Source: Achromobacter sp. UMC46
Lineage (GTDB): Bacteria; Pseudomonadota; Gammaproteobacteria; Burkholderiales; Burkholderiaceae_B
DNA length: 64,000 nucleotides
Direction: 5' to 3'
Assembly: GCF_014170335.1 (NCBI RefSeq)
Contig: NZ_LZZS01000038.1
Location: forward strand, 124,001 to 188,000
This document shows positions 34,639-43,037 of the stretch, piece by piece. The position numbers and the translations under genes were made by a program. The notes under the pieces are model-generated. The model worked only from the letters and a program-made list of their open reading frames with translations. It made no database searches and was not told where the DNA came from. The stretch's first letter is position 1. The number at the start of each line of letters is the position of its first letter.

Positions 34639-35700
34639 ATGGCCACCCGTCTGCTTGACCTTCTGAAGTTGGACCATCCCATCATCCAGGCCCCCATGGC
34701 GGGCGGCGCGACGACGGTGGAACTGGTGTCCGAGGCGTCGAAAGCGGGTGTGCTGGGATCGCTCGGGGCGGCCTACATGAGCCCCGAACAGATCGACGCG
34801 GCGGTCGCCGGCATCCGCGCCCGCACCCCGCGGCCGTTCGCCATCAACCTCTTCGCGTCGGTGCCGGACCTGCCCGTGCAGGGCGACACCGGCCGCATGC
34901 TGGCCCTGCTGGCCCGCTACCACGAGCAGCTGGGCCTGCCGGCCCCCGCCGCGCCCGGGCCGCAGGCCGACCCCCTGCCGGGGCAGATCGACGCCATCCT
35001 GCGGCTGCGCCCGGCGGTCTTCAGCTTCACCTTCGGGCGGATTGCCGCCGACGTGCTGGCCCGCTGCCGCGAACTGGGCATCCTGACCGTCGGCACGGCG
35101 ACCACCGTGCGCGAGGCGGTCGCGCTGGAACAGGACGGCGTGGACGCCGTCGTGGCCCAGGGGGCCGAAGCGGGTGGACACCGCGGCACCTTCCTGGACG
35201 ATTTCGACCAATCGCTGATCGGCACCATGGCGCTGGTGCCGCAGGTGGCGGACGCGGTTTCCGTGCCGGTGATCGCCTCCGGCGGCATCATGGACGGCCG
35301 CGGCATCGCCGCCGCCCTGGCGCTGGGTGCTGACGCGGCACAAATGGGGACGGCTTTCCTGACGACGGACGAATCCGGCATCAGCGACGCCTACAAGGCC
35401 GTGCTGCCGGCTTCGCGGTCCGAGCAGTCGCGCGTGACACGGGCTTTTTCAGGCCGCCCGGCGCGCGGCATCTCCAACGCCTTCATGCGGGACGCCGACG
35501 CCATCGCCGGCGACATCCTGCCGTACCCCCTGCAGAACGCGCTGACGCGCCCCATGCGCACGGCGGGCGGCAAGGCCGGCAATATCAACGTGCTGTCCCT
35601 GTGGGCGGGCCAGGCCGCCCCGCTGGCCCGGCGCGAGCGCACGGCCGACCTGGTCCAACGTCTGGCGCGGGAAACCCTGGCGGCCCAAACGCGCCGTTGA
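34639..35700 (+). CDS. Nitronate monooxygenase (2-nitropropane dioxygenase family)
   Basis: A 353-residue FMN-dependent TIM-barrel enzyme. Motifs are HPIIQAPMAGGATT near the N-terminus, the phosphate-binding GAEAGGHRG (about 180-188, with the catalytic-type His), VIASGGIMDGRGIAAALALGA and AQMGTAFLTTDES. The family oxidises alkyl nitronates to carbonyls and nitrite; related FabK enoyl-ACP reductases share the fold, so the exact activity is open. GGAGTC before the ATG at 34639 supports this start. GC-rich hairpins (35701-35750) follow the stop. Confidence 0.9.
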   Translation: MATRLLDLLKLDHPIIQAPMAGGATTVELVSEASKAGVLGSLGAAYMSPEQIDAAVAGIRARTPRPFAINLFASVPDLPVQGDTGRMLALLARYHEQLGLPAPAAPGPQADPLPGQIDAILRLRPAVFSFTFGRIAADVLARCRELGILTVGTATTVREAVALEQDGVDAVVAQGAEAGGHRGTFLDDFDQSLIGTMALVPQVADAVSVPVIASGGIMDGRGIAAALALGADAAQMGTAFLTTDESGISDAYKAVLPASRSEQSRVTRAFSGRPARGISNAFMRDADAIAGDILPYPLQNALTRPMRTAGGKAGNINVLSLWAGQAAPLARRERTADLVQRLARETLAAQTRR

Positions 35701-35796
35701 GCAGCGGGCGGGCCCCCGCTGCCCCGGCACCGGCTGCCCCGGGGCCGGTGATTGTCCCTGAAACCGAAAACACTGTTCCATTGGCGACGTATCGCA

Positions 35797-35824
35797 TTGT
35801 GATTACAAAGCGTCGGGCTACAAT
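35797..35824 (+). promoter_or_regulatory. Candidate promoter of the mla operon
   Basis: TTGTGA (35797-35802), 16-base spacer, TACAAT (35819-35824), 64 bases before the mlaF ATG. Confidence 0.5.
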
Positions 35825-35887
35825 GGCGCCTCGCCGCTGGAGGCCAGAGTCCGCCTTGGTCCTCGCAAAACACCCTTTTCGTTGCCC

Positions 35888-36724
35888 ATGCCCGCTCAAA
35901 CAAGCAGCACCCCGGAATTCGCCCTGCGCCTGGAAGGTGTGGCGCTAGGCTACGGTGATTTCACCGTCTTGCGCGATATCTCCATGGACGTGCGCGCGGG
36001 CCAAGTGGTCGCCGTCATGGGCGGCTCGGGTTCGGGCAAGACCACGCTGTTGCGCGCGGCCACCGGCCAGCTCGTCGCGCAGCAAGGCCAGGTCCTGGCG
36101 TTCGGCCAGGACATCGGGCGCGCCACTCCCGCCGAACTGCAAGCCTTGCGCAAGCGCATGGGCGTGCTGTTCCAGCAGGGCGCGCTGTTCACCGACCTGA
36201 ACGTGTTCGAAAACGTCGCGTTCCCGTTGCGCGAACATACAAAACTGTCCGAATCCGACCTCACCGACCGCGTACTGGACAAACTCGACGCCGTCGGCCT
36301 GCGGGCCGCCGCGCACCTGAAGGTGGCCGAGATCTCCGGCGGCATGGCGCGCCGTGTCGCCCTGGCCCGCGCCGTGGTACTGGAACCCGAACTGATCCTC
36401 TACGACGAACCCTTCGCCGGCCTGGACCCGATCTCTCTGGGCATCACCGCCCGCCTGATCCGCAGCCTGGCCGACCGCCTGGGGTGCGCCTCGGTGCTGA
36501 TCACCCACGACGTGCAGGAATCCTTCGCCATCGCCGACCAGGTGTATCTGGTGGGGCAGGGCAAGCTGGCCGCGGCCGGCACGCCGGAAACGCTGTCGGC
36601 GTCGCAAGACCCTTACGTGCAGCAATTTCTGAAAGGCGAGCCCGACGGCCCGGTCGCGTTCCAGTACCCCGAAACGCCGGCTTTCCAAAAGTGGCTTTCC
36701 GAACAGAAGGGGCGCAAAGCATGA
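35888..36724 (+). CDS. mlaF: Phospholipid ABC transporter ATPase MlaF
   Basis: ATPase of the Mla system that keeps the outer membrane asymmetric by moving phospholipids between membranes. It is 278 residues long. Walker A is GGSGSGKTT, the Q-loop LFQQGALF, the signature EISGGMARRVALARA, Walker B LILYDEPFAGLDP and the H-loop VLITHDV. The ATG at 35888 lacks a clear Shine-Dalgarno; a TTG two codons earlier is possible. The stop overlaps mlaE by four bases. Confidence 0.95.
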   Translation: MPAQTSSTPEFALRLEGVALGYGDFTVLRDISMDVRAGQVVAVMGGSGSGKTTLLRAATGQLVAQQGQVLAFGQDIGRATPAELQALRKRMGVLFQQGALFTDLNVFENVAFPLREHTKLSESDLTDRVLDKLDAVGLRAAAHLKVAEISGGMARRVALARAVVLEPELILYDEPFAGLDPISLGITARLIRSLADRLGCASVLITHDVQESFAIADQVYLVGQGKLAAAGTPETLSASQDPYVQQFLKGEPDGPVAFQYPETPAFQKWLSEQKGRKA

Positions 36725-37509
36725 GCGGATCCAACAACCCCGTCAGCGCGCTGGGCGGATGGGTGCGCGGCACCGTCTCCGGCATCGGCTACTTCACTCG
36801 GTTCTTCGCCGGCATGCTGGCGCGCAGCGGCATCGTGTTCTCGCGCCCCCGCCTGGTGTCGCAGCAAGTCCATTTCATCGGCAACTATTCCCTTCTGATC
36901 ATCGCCGTGTCCGGCATGTTCGTGGGCTTCGTGCTGGGGTTGCAAGGTTATTACACGCTGAACCGCTATGGTTCCGAAGAGGCGCTGGGGCTGCTGGTGG
37001 CCCTGTCGCTGGTGCGCGAGCTGGGGCCTGTCGTGACGGCGCTGCTGTTCGCCGGCCGCGCGGGCACGTCCCTGACCGCCGAAATCGGCCTGATGAAGGC
37101 CGGCGAGCAACTGTCGGCCATGGAAGTCATGGCCGTCGACCCGATCCGCCGCGTGCTGGTGCCCCGCCTGTGGGGCGGCATCATCGCCATGCCCATCCTG
37201 GCGGCGGTTTTCTCCATGGTGGGCATCCTGGGCGGCTGGGTCGTCGGCGTCGTGATGATCGGCGTGGACTCGGGCGCGTTCTGGTCGCAGATGCAAAGCG
37301 GCGTGGATGTCTGGAACGACGTGGCCAACGGCGTCATCAAGAGCGTGGTGTTCGGCGTCACGGTGACGCTGGTGGCGCTCTACGAAGGCTGGCAGGCCCG
37401 GCCCACCCCTGAAGGCGTTGCCCGCGCCACCACGCGCACCGTGGTCGTGGGCTCCTTGGCGGTACTTGGGCTGGACTTCCTGCTCACCGCCTTGATGTTT
37501 GGAAATTGA
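36721..37509 (+). CDS. mlaE: Phospholipid ABC transporter permease MlaE
   Basis: Inner-membrane permease (262 residues) of the Mla complex. It has the MlaE-family core GMFVGFVLGLQGYYTLNRYG, VRELGPVVTALLFAGRAGTSLTAEIG and MKAGEQLSAMEVMAVDPIRRV. About five helices are visible. The ATG at 36721 overlaps the mlaF stop (ATGA). mlaD follows in 12 bases. Confidence 0.95.
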   Translation: MSGSNNPVSALGGWVRGTVSGIGYFTRFFAGMLARSGIVFSRPRLVSQQVHFIGNYSLLIIAVSGMFVGFVLGLQGYYTLNRYGSEEALGLLVALSLVRELGPVVTALLFAGRAGTSLTAEIGLMKAGEQLSAMEVMAVDPIRRVLVPRLWGGIIAMPILAAVFSMVGILGGWVVGVVMIGVDSGAFWSQMQSGVDVWNDVANGVIKSVVFGVTVTLVALYEGWQARPTPEGVARATTRTVVVGSLAVLGLDFLLTALMFGN

Positions 37510-37521
37510 AACGGATCGATC

Positions 37522-38022
37522 ATGTCACGCGAAAAAACCGACTTCTGGGTAGGCCTGTTTGTACTGCTGGGCGCAGTCGCGCTGGTGTTCCTGGCGTTGC
37601 GCGCCGGCAACCTCAGCACCTTTTCCTTCGCTCCGACCTATACGCTATCGGCCAATTTCGATAACGTAGGCGGCCTCAAGCCGCGCGCGGCGGTCAAAAG
37701 CGCCGGCGTCGTGGTGGGCCGCGTGTCCAGCATCTCGTTCGACGACAAGACCTTCCAGGCGGTCGTCTCCGTGAATCTGGAAAAGGCCTACCAGTTCCCG
37801 AAGGACACGTCGGCGTCGATCCTCACGTCCGGCTTGCTGGGCGAACAGTACCTGGGCCTGACGGCCGGCAGCGAGGAAGAGAACTTTACCGACGGCGGAA
37901 AAATCCGCTATACACAAAGCGCAGTCGTGCTGGAGCAGCTGATCAGCCAGTTCCTGTATGGCTCCGCCGAAAAGCAGGGCGCGACGGCCCCTGAAGCCGA
38001 GCCCGCGAAAGCACCAAATTAA
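37522..38022 (+). CDS. mlaD: MCE-domain lipid-binding subunit MlaD
   Basis: A 166-residue inner-membrane protein with one N-terminal helix (about 8-27) and an MCE domain in the periplasm. The conserved core is YTLSANFDNVGGLKPRAAVKSAGVVVGRV, split here across residues 39-67, then SGLLGEQYLGLTAGSEE. The hydrophobic LISQFLYG near residue 145 lines the lipid tunnel of the hexamer. It docks on MlaFE. The last ~15 residues are an Ala/Pro/Glu tail. Confidence 0.95.
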   Translation: MSREKTDFWVGLFVLLGAVALVFLALRAGNLSTFSFAPTYTLSANFDNVGGLKPRAAVKSAGVVVGRVSSISFDDKTFQAVVSVNLEKAYQFPKDTSASILTSGLLGEQYLGLTAGSEEENFTDGGKIRYTQSAVVLEQLISQFLYGSAEKQGATAPEAEPAKAPN

Positions 38023-38102
38023 AGACGATGCGAAAGACGCCGTAACAGGCTGCGCTTCACCGTCGAAATATCATAAGAATCGTTGATAGGGATGTCCTGA
38101 TC

Positions 38103-38903
38103 ATGAACAAGAACGCACTTACCCGAATTGCCACCATCGCAGCGGCGGGTGCACTGATGGCCGGCTGCGCCGCGCCGCAGAACCCGGATCCGCGCGATCC
38201 TTGGGAAGGCTTCAACCGGGGCGTCTACAAGTTCAACGACACGGTCGACCGCGCGGTCTTCAAGCCGGTCGCTCAGGCCTACACCTTTGTCACGCCGCAG
38301 CCCGTGCGCAGCTGCGTGCACAACATCTTCAGCAACGTCGGCGACCTCTGGTCCGGCACCAACAGCTTCCTGCAAGGCCGCGGCCACGACTTCGTGAACA
38401 CGCTGGGCCGGTTCCTGTTCAACACCACGATGGGCGTGGGCGGCTGCTTCGACGTCGCCTCGGCCAACGGCGCGCGCAAGATTCCGAACGACTTCGGCAC
38501 GACGCTGGGCGTGTGGGGCTTTGGCCAGGGCCCGTACCTGGTGCTGCCGTTCTTCGGTTCGTCCACCGTGCGCGACGGCGCCGGTCTGATCGGCGACTAC
38601 TACGGCACGACCTACGGCTACATGGGCGTCGACTCCATCGACAACGTGCGCCTGCGCAACTCGCTGTGGGGCTTGCGCCTGGTCGATACGCGCGCCAGCC
38701 TGCTGAGCGCCACCGACACGATCGACCGCGTCGCGCTGGACCCGTACAGCTTCATCCGCGACGCCTACCTGCAACGCCGCAACGCCATGGTGCTTGGCCA
38801 GCGCGTGAACGACGAAGACACACTGCCTAATTACGAAGACGAAGGTGGCGATGCCCCCGCCGCCGCCAAGGGCGCTCCGGTGCCCGCGCCGGCAACCAAG
38901 TAA
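38103..38903 (+). CDS. mlaA: MlaA/VacJ outer-membrane lipoprotein
   Basis: A 266-residue lipoprotein that takes misplaced phospholipids out of the outer leaflet. The lipobox is LMAGC (Cys22). MlaA signatures are DPWEGFNRGVYKFNDTVDRA, NIFSNVGDLW, RFLFNTTMGVGGCFDVA, FGTTLGVWGFGQGPYLVLPFFG and RDGAGLIGD. The C-terminal ~30 residues are acidic then Ala/Pro-rich. Placing mlaA between mlaD and mlaC in one operon is common in betaproteobacteria, unlike E. coli where it is separate. Confidence 0.96.
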   Translation: MNKNALTRIATIAAAGALMAGCAAPQNPDPRDPWEGFNRGVYKFNDTVDRAVFKPVAQAYTFVTPQPVRSCVHNIFSNVGDLWSGTNSFLQGRGHDFVNTLGRFLFNTTMGVGGCFDVASANGARKIPNDFGTTLGVWGFGQGPYLVLPFFGSSTVRDGAGLIGDYYGTTYGYMGVDSIDNVRLRNSLWGLRLVDTRASLLSATDTIDRVALDPYSFIRDAYLQRRNAMVLGQRVNDEDTLPNYEDEGGDAPAAAKGAPVPAPATK

Positions 38904-38942
38904 GCTGCTCGCTTGCGTTCATCGGTACAGTAAGGAGTTTTG

Positions 38943-39572
38943 ATGCAATTTACTTTTATTTCCCTGTTGCAGCGCTTGGCCATCGCGGGCCTCGTCGGCC
39001 TTGCCGCGGCCGGTGCCGCGCAGGCCAAGCCCAACCCCAACGGTCCCCCGGACCAATTCGTGGTGGCCACGGCCAACGAAGCCCTCGACGTGCTGAAAGC
39101 GGACGGCGCCGTCAAAGCCGGCAATACCACCCGCATCAACGAAGTCGTCAACCAGCACATCCTGCCCTACGTCAACTTCCAGAAGACGACGCGCCTGGCC
39201 GCTGGCCGCTTCTGGCGCCAGGCGACGGAACAGCAGAAGACGGCCTTGGCCGAGGCGTTCCGCGGCACGCTGGTGCGCACCTACAGCGGCGCGCTGACCC
39301 GCGTCACGCCCAGCACCACCGTCAAGGCCCTGCCATTCCGCGGCGACCCCAAAGCTGACGACGTGGTCGTGCGCACCTTGATCAGCCAAGCCAACGGCCA
39401 GCCCACCGGCGTGGACTACCGCCTGGAAAAGACGCCGCAAGGCTGGAAGATCTACGACATGAACGTCGAAGGCATCTGGCTGATCGAGAACTACCGCAAC
39501 CAGTTCGCGCAGCAGATCAATCAGAACGGCATCGACGGCCTGATCAAGGCGTTGAACCAGCGCAACCAGTAA
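38943..39572 (+). CDS. mlaC: Periplasmic phospholipid shuttle MlaC
   Basis: A 209-residue periplasmic protein that carries lipids between MlaA and MlaD. The signal peptide ends at AQA (about 29). The family core includes ILPYVNFQKTTRLAAGRFWR, QKTALAEAFRGTLVRTYS and WKIYDMNVEGIWLIENYRNQF. TAAGGAGT lies before the ATG. It ends the operon: mlaB, which often follows, is not present. A hairpin (GCCCGGCG 39596-39603 with CGCCGGGC 39618-39625) comes after the stop. Confidence 0.95.
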   Translation: MQFTFISLLQRLAIAGLVGLAAAGAAQAKPNPNGPPDQFVVATANEALDVLKADGAVKAGNTTRINEVVNQHILPYVNFQKTTRLAAGRFWRQATEQQKTALAEAFRGTLVRTYSGALTRVTPSTTVKALPFRGDPKADDVVVRTLISQANGQPTGVDYRLEKTPQGWKIYDMNVEGIWLIENYRNQFAQQINQNGIDGLIKALNQRNQ

Positions 39573-39703
39573 TTTCACGGTTCCGGCTGCCTCCGGCCCG
39601 GCGCGTCCTTTGCGGCCCGCCGGGCTGATTATTTAAGGGACGGATGAAGCCGCCATCCCTACGGCTCCCGGGGCCATAGGCGCTTGCCGTCACGGCGCGC
39701 TTA

Positions 39704-39709
39704 TATAAT
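39704..39709 (+). promoter_or_regulatory. -10 box upstream of the ABC-2 exporter operon
   Basis: A perfect TATAAT in TTATATAATG, 36 bases before the ATG at 39746. A TTGCCG lies 14 bases upstream, too close for an ideal -35. The rest of 39573-39745 holds the mlaC hairpin and a small GGATG/CATCC repeat. Confidence 0.45.
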
Positions 39710-39745
39710 GATCAATTCGCTCTTTCCGGGCACTCCCCCGCCGTC

Positions 39746-40558
39746 ATGTCAGCCGTCTGTCTAGAAAACGTCTCCAAGGTCTACTTGCCGCGCCAGCGCG
39801 GCTGGCAGAAGTTGCTTGGGCGCACGCCCGCCCCCGGCTTTCAGGCGCTGGACAACGTCAGCCTGAACATCGAGCACGGCGAGTTCTTCGGCCTGCTCGG
39901 CCCCAACGGCGCGGGCAAGACCACCCTGATCTCTATCCTTGCAGGTCTGGCGCACGCGTCCTCCGGACGGGCCACCGTCTGTGGATACGACGTCGTGGCC
40001 GACTACAAGTCGGCACGGCGCGCGTTGGGCGTGGTGCCGCAAGAGCTCGTCTACGACCCGTTCTTCACGGTGCGCGAGACCCTGCGCATCCAGTCCGGCT
40101 ACTTCGGCCTGCGCAACAACGACGACTGGATCGACGAGATCCTGTTCAACCTGGGCCTGGCCGACAAGGCCGACAACAACATGCGCGCGCTGTCGGGCGG
40201 CATGAAGCGCCGCGTGCTGGTGGCGCAGGCGCTGGTGCACCGCCCGCCCGTGATCGTGCTGGACGAACCCACCGCGGGCGTGGACGTTGACCTGCGCCGC
40301 ACCTTGTGGGAATTCATCTCGCGCCTGAACAAGGCCGGCCACACGATCATGCTGACCACGCACTACCTGGAAGAAGCGGAAGCCCTGTGCGGCCGCATCG
40401 CCATGCTCAAGCGCGGCCGCATCGTGGCCCTGGACACCACGCAGGCCCTGATGGCCCGCGTGGGCGGCGTCGACCTGGAAGACGCATTCGTGCGCATCAT
40501 GCATCAGGGCGACGAGCCCGCCGCACCCGCCCTGCAACCCGAAGAGATTTCGTCATGA
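39746..40558 (+). CDS. ABC-2 type exporter ATPase (YadG-like)
   Basis: A 270-residue ATPase. Walker A is GPNGAGKTTLI, the signature ALSGGMKRRVLVAQAL, Walker B VIVLDEPTAGVDVDLR and the H-loop MLTTHYLEEAE. It pairs with the permease starting in its last four bases. The gene pair between mla and murA is frequent in betaproteobacteria. The cargo is unknown. Confidence 0.92.
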   Translation: MSAVCLENVSKVYLPRQRGWQKLLGRTPAPGFQALDNVSLNIEHGEFFGLLGPNGAGKTTLISILAGLAHASSGRATVCGYDVVADYKSARRALGVVPQELVYDPFFTVRETLRIQSGYFGLRNNDDWIDEILFNLGLADKADNNMRALSGGMKRRVLVAQALVHRPPVIVLDEPTAGVDVDLRRTLWEFISRLNKAGHTIMLTTHYLEEAEALCGRIAMLKRGRIVALDTTQALMARVGGVDLEDAFVRIMHQGDEPAAPALQPEEISS

Positions 40559-41367
40559 CGCCGTCCAACGCGACCGCCAGCCAGCCGCTGGTGCAGCCCC
40601 GCCTGGATGCGGGCTCCGGTTTCCCGACCCTGCTGCGCAAGGAATTGCTGCGCTTCTGGAAGGTCGGTTTCCAGACCATCGCCGCCCCCGTGATCACGGC
40701 GCTGCTGTACCTGCTGGTCTTCGCGCACGTGCTGGAAGGGCGCCTGATGGTGTACGGCACCGTGCCCTACACGGCGTTCCTGATCCCCGGGCTCATGATG
40801 ATGAGCATGCTGCAGAACGCGTTCGCCAACCCGTCCTCGTCGCTGATCCAAAGCCGCATCACCGGCAACCTCGTCTTCATGCTGCTGCCGCCGCTGTCGC
40901 ACCGCGACATGTTCGGCGCCTTCGTGCTGGCGGCCGTCGTGCGCGGTCTGGCCGTGGGGCTGTGCGTCTGGGCCGTGGCGCTGTTCTTCGTGTCGCTGGT
41001 GCCCGCCAATCCGCTGTGGTTGCTGGTGTTCGCCGTGCTGTCCTGCGGCATCATGGCGGTGCTGGGCGTGGTCGCGGGCCTGTGGTCCGAAAAATTCGAC
41101 CAGCTGGCCGCCTTCCAGAATTTCCTGATCATGCCCGCGACATTCCTGTCCGGCGTGTTCTATTCCATCCACACCTTGCCGCCCTTCTGGCAGAGCGTGT
41201 CCCACTGGAACCCCATCTTCTACGCCATCGACGGATTCCGCTACGGGTTCTTCGCGGTGTCGGACGTCTCGCCCTGGCGCAGCCTGGCGGTGGTGACGGC
41301 GGTGTTCCTGGCGCTATCGCTTTACGCGCTGCGGCTTCTGGCCAGCGGCTACAAACTCAGGAACTGA
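40555..41367 (+). CDS. ABC-2 type exporter permease (YadH-like)
   Basis: A 270-residue permease with six helices. It starts TLLRKELLRFWKVGFQTI and carries the ABC-2 motif region FLSGVFYSIHTLPPFWQSVSHWNPIFYAIDGFRYGFF (family consensus seen in pieces around residues 200-237). The ATG overlaps the ATPase stop (ATGA), so the pair is coupled. bolA starts five bases after its stop. Confidence 0.92.
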   Translation: MTPSNATASQPLVQPRLDAGSGFPTLLRKELLRFWKVGFQTIAAPVITALLYLLVFAHVLEGRLMVYGTVPYTAFLIPGLMMMSMLQNAFANPSSSLIQSRITGNLVFMLLPPLSHRDMFGAFVLAAVVRGLAVGLCVWAVALFFVSLVPANPLWLLVFAVLSCGIMAVLGVVAGLWSEKFDQLAAFQNFLIMPATFLSGVFYSIHTLPPFWQSVSHWNPIFYAIDGFRYGFFAVSDVSPWRSLAVVTAVFLALSLYALRLLASGYKLRN

Positions 41368-41372
41368 CGTCC

Positions 41373-41618
41373 ATGCTTCCCACTCCCGCGCAAGTCCGCC
41401 AATACATCGCGGACGGCCTGTCCTGTGACCATCTTGACGTGCAAGGCGACGGCTCGCATTTCGACGCCGTCATCGTCTGCGCCGCCTTCGAAGGCAAGCG
41501 CCTGATCCAGCGCCATCAGATGGTCTATGCCGCGCTTGGCGACCGCATGAAGGCCGAGATCCACGCGTTGTCGATGCGCACGCTGACCCCAGGCGAATAT
41601 CAGCAAGCAGGCAAGTAA
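41373..41618 (+). CDS. ibaG: BolA/IbaG-family protein
   Basis: An 81-residue BolA-type protein that may bind [2Fe-2S] clusters with glutaredoxin. It has the fold's conserved DGSHFDAVIVCAAFEGKRLI region, with a His in RHQMVYAALG. It is short, as expected for the IbaG (YrbA) branch, which is encoded next to murA in many proteobacteria. The TAA stop shares its last A with the murA ATG (TAATG). Confidence 0.9.
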   Translation: MLPTPAQVRQYIADGLSCDHLDVQGDGSHFDAVIVCAAFEGKRLIQRHQMVYAALGDRMKAEIHALSMRTLTPGEYQQAGK

Positions 41619-42886
41619 TGGATAAGCTTCGCATCACCGGCGGCGCCCCGCTGCATGGCGAGATCTCGATTTCCGGCGCCAAGAACTCGGCCTTGCCGAT
41701 CCTGTGCGCGGGCCTCTTGACCGCCGACGCGCTGACGCTGACCAACGTCCCGCACCTGAACGACACGGCCACCATGCTGCGCCTGCTGGGCCGCATGGGC
41801 GTGCGCGCCGAACGCGGCGCGGACGGCGTGGTCACGCTGCAGGCCGACCGCGTCGACGACCTGGAAGCGCCGTACGACCTGGTCAAGACGATGCGCGCGT
41901 CCATCCTGGTGCTGGGCCCGCTGCTGGCCCGCTTCGGCGAGGCGCGCGTCAGCCTGCCCGGCGGCTGCACCATCGGCCAGCGGCCGGTCGATCAGCACAT
42001 CAAGGGCCTGGCCGCGCTGGGCGCCCAGATCAGCATCGAACACGGCTTCGTGGTCGCGCGCGCCAAGCGCCTGAAGGGCGCATCCGTGCGCACCGACATG
42101 GTCACCGTCACCGGCACCGAGAACCTGCTGATGGCCGCCGTGCTGGCCGACGGGCAGACCGTGCTGGAGAACGCCGCGCGCGAACCCGAAGTGGTCGACC
42201 TGGCCGAGCTGCTCATCAAGATGGGCGCCCGCATCCAGGGGCACGGCACGGACCGCATCGTGGTCGACGGCGTCGCCCGCCTGCACGGCGCCGAACACCG
42301 CGTCATCTCCGACCGCATCGAAGCCGGCACCTTCCTGTGCGCCGTGGGCGCGGCAGGCGGCGACATCCTGCTGAAAAACACCGACGCCGCCATCCTGGGC
42401 GCCACGCTGGACAAGCTGACCGAAGCCGGCCTGACCATCGAGACCGGTCCGGGCTGGATCCGCGGCGCGATGTCACAGCGTCCGAAGGCCGTGGGCCTGC
42501 GCACGCACGAGTACCCCGGTTTCGCCACCGACATGCAGGCGCAGGTCATGGCGCTGAACGCCGTGGCCGACGGCACCTCGGTCATCGTCGAAACCATCTT
42601 CGAGAACCGCTACATGCACGTGCAGGAACTGCGCCGCATGGGCGCCGACATCGACATCGACGGCCACACCGCCATTGTGCGCGGCGTTACGCGCCTGTCG
42701 GGCGCCACCGTCATGGCCACCGACCTGCGCGCCTCGGCCAGCCTGGTCATCGCCGGCCTGGCCGCCGACGGCGACACGCTGGTCGACCGCATCTACCACC
42801 TGGATCGTGGCTACGACCAGATGGAAGTCAAACTGCGCGCCCTGGGCGCGAACATCCAACGCGTTACCGGCAAGGAACAGGCATGA
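41618..42886 (+). CDS. murA: UDP-GlcNAc 1-carboxyvinyltransferase
   Basis: The first committed step of peptidoglycan synthesis, joining enolpyruvate to UDP-GlcNAc (422 residues). Family signatures are SGAKNSALPILCA (about 19-31), TMRASILVLGPLLARFG and the catalytic Cys loop PGGCTIGQRPVDQHI (Cys at ~118), which makes it fosfomycin-sensitive in type. EYPGFATDMQAQ and FENRYMHVQELRRMGADI follow. It is coupled to the bolA gene; the duplicated repeat separates it from hisG. Confidence 0.98.
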   Translation: MDKLRITGGAPLHGEISISGAKNSALPILCAGLLTADALTLTNVPHLNDTATMLRLLGRMGVRAERGADGVVTLQADRVDDLEAPYDLVKTMRASILVLGPLLARFGEARVSLPGGCTIGQRPVDQHIKGLAALGAQISIEHGFVVARAKRLKGASVRTDMVTVTGTENLLMAAVLADGQTVLENAAREPEVVDLAELLIKMGARIQGHGTDRIVVDGVARLHGAEHRVISDRIEAGTFLCAVGAAGGDILLKNTDAAILGATLDKLTEAGLTIETGPGWIRGAMSQRPKAVGLRTHEYPGFATDMQAQVMALNAVADGTSVIVETIFENRYMHVQELRRMGADIDIDGHTAIVRGVTRLSGATVMATDLRASASLVIAGLAADGDTLVDRIYHLDRGYDQMEVKLRALGANIQRVTGKEQA

Positions 42887-42895
42887 AACACAATA

Positions 42896-43012
42896 GCCCC
42901 CACGCTGCGCCTACAGCTTGCTGCCCCCCGAGGGGGCTGCCCCGCCTTGGGGCGGCCCGGCGGCGAGGCTGCCCCCACACTGCGCCTTCGGCTTGCTGCC
43001 CCCCGAGGGGGC
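42896..43012. repeat. Duplicated REP-like element between murA and hisG
   Basis: Two 42-bp units, 42896-42937 and 42971-43012, match at 39 of 42 bases (period 75). Each contains GCCCCC-CGA-GGGGGC, a perfect six-bp hairpin. The sequences after each unit (TTGGGGCGGCCCGG and TTGAGGCGGCTCGG) are also related. The second trails into the hisG ribosome-binding region. Confidence 0.85.
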
Positions 43013-43037
43013 CCGTTCATTTTGAGGCGGCTCGGCA

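Noticed and set aside
42896..43012. CRISPR-like repeat pair
   Set aside because: Only two copies, with the 33-base interval itself partly repeat-derived, and no cas genes nearby. The internal GC hairpin fits a REP-like element.
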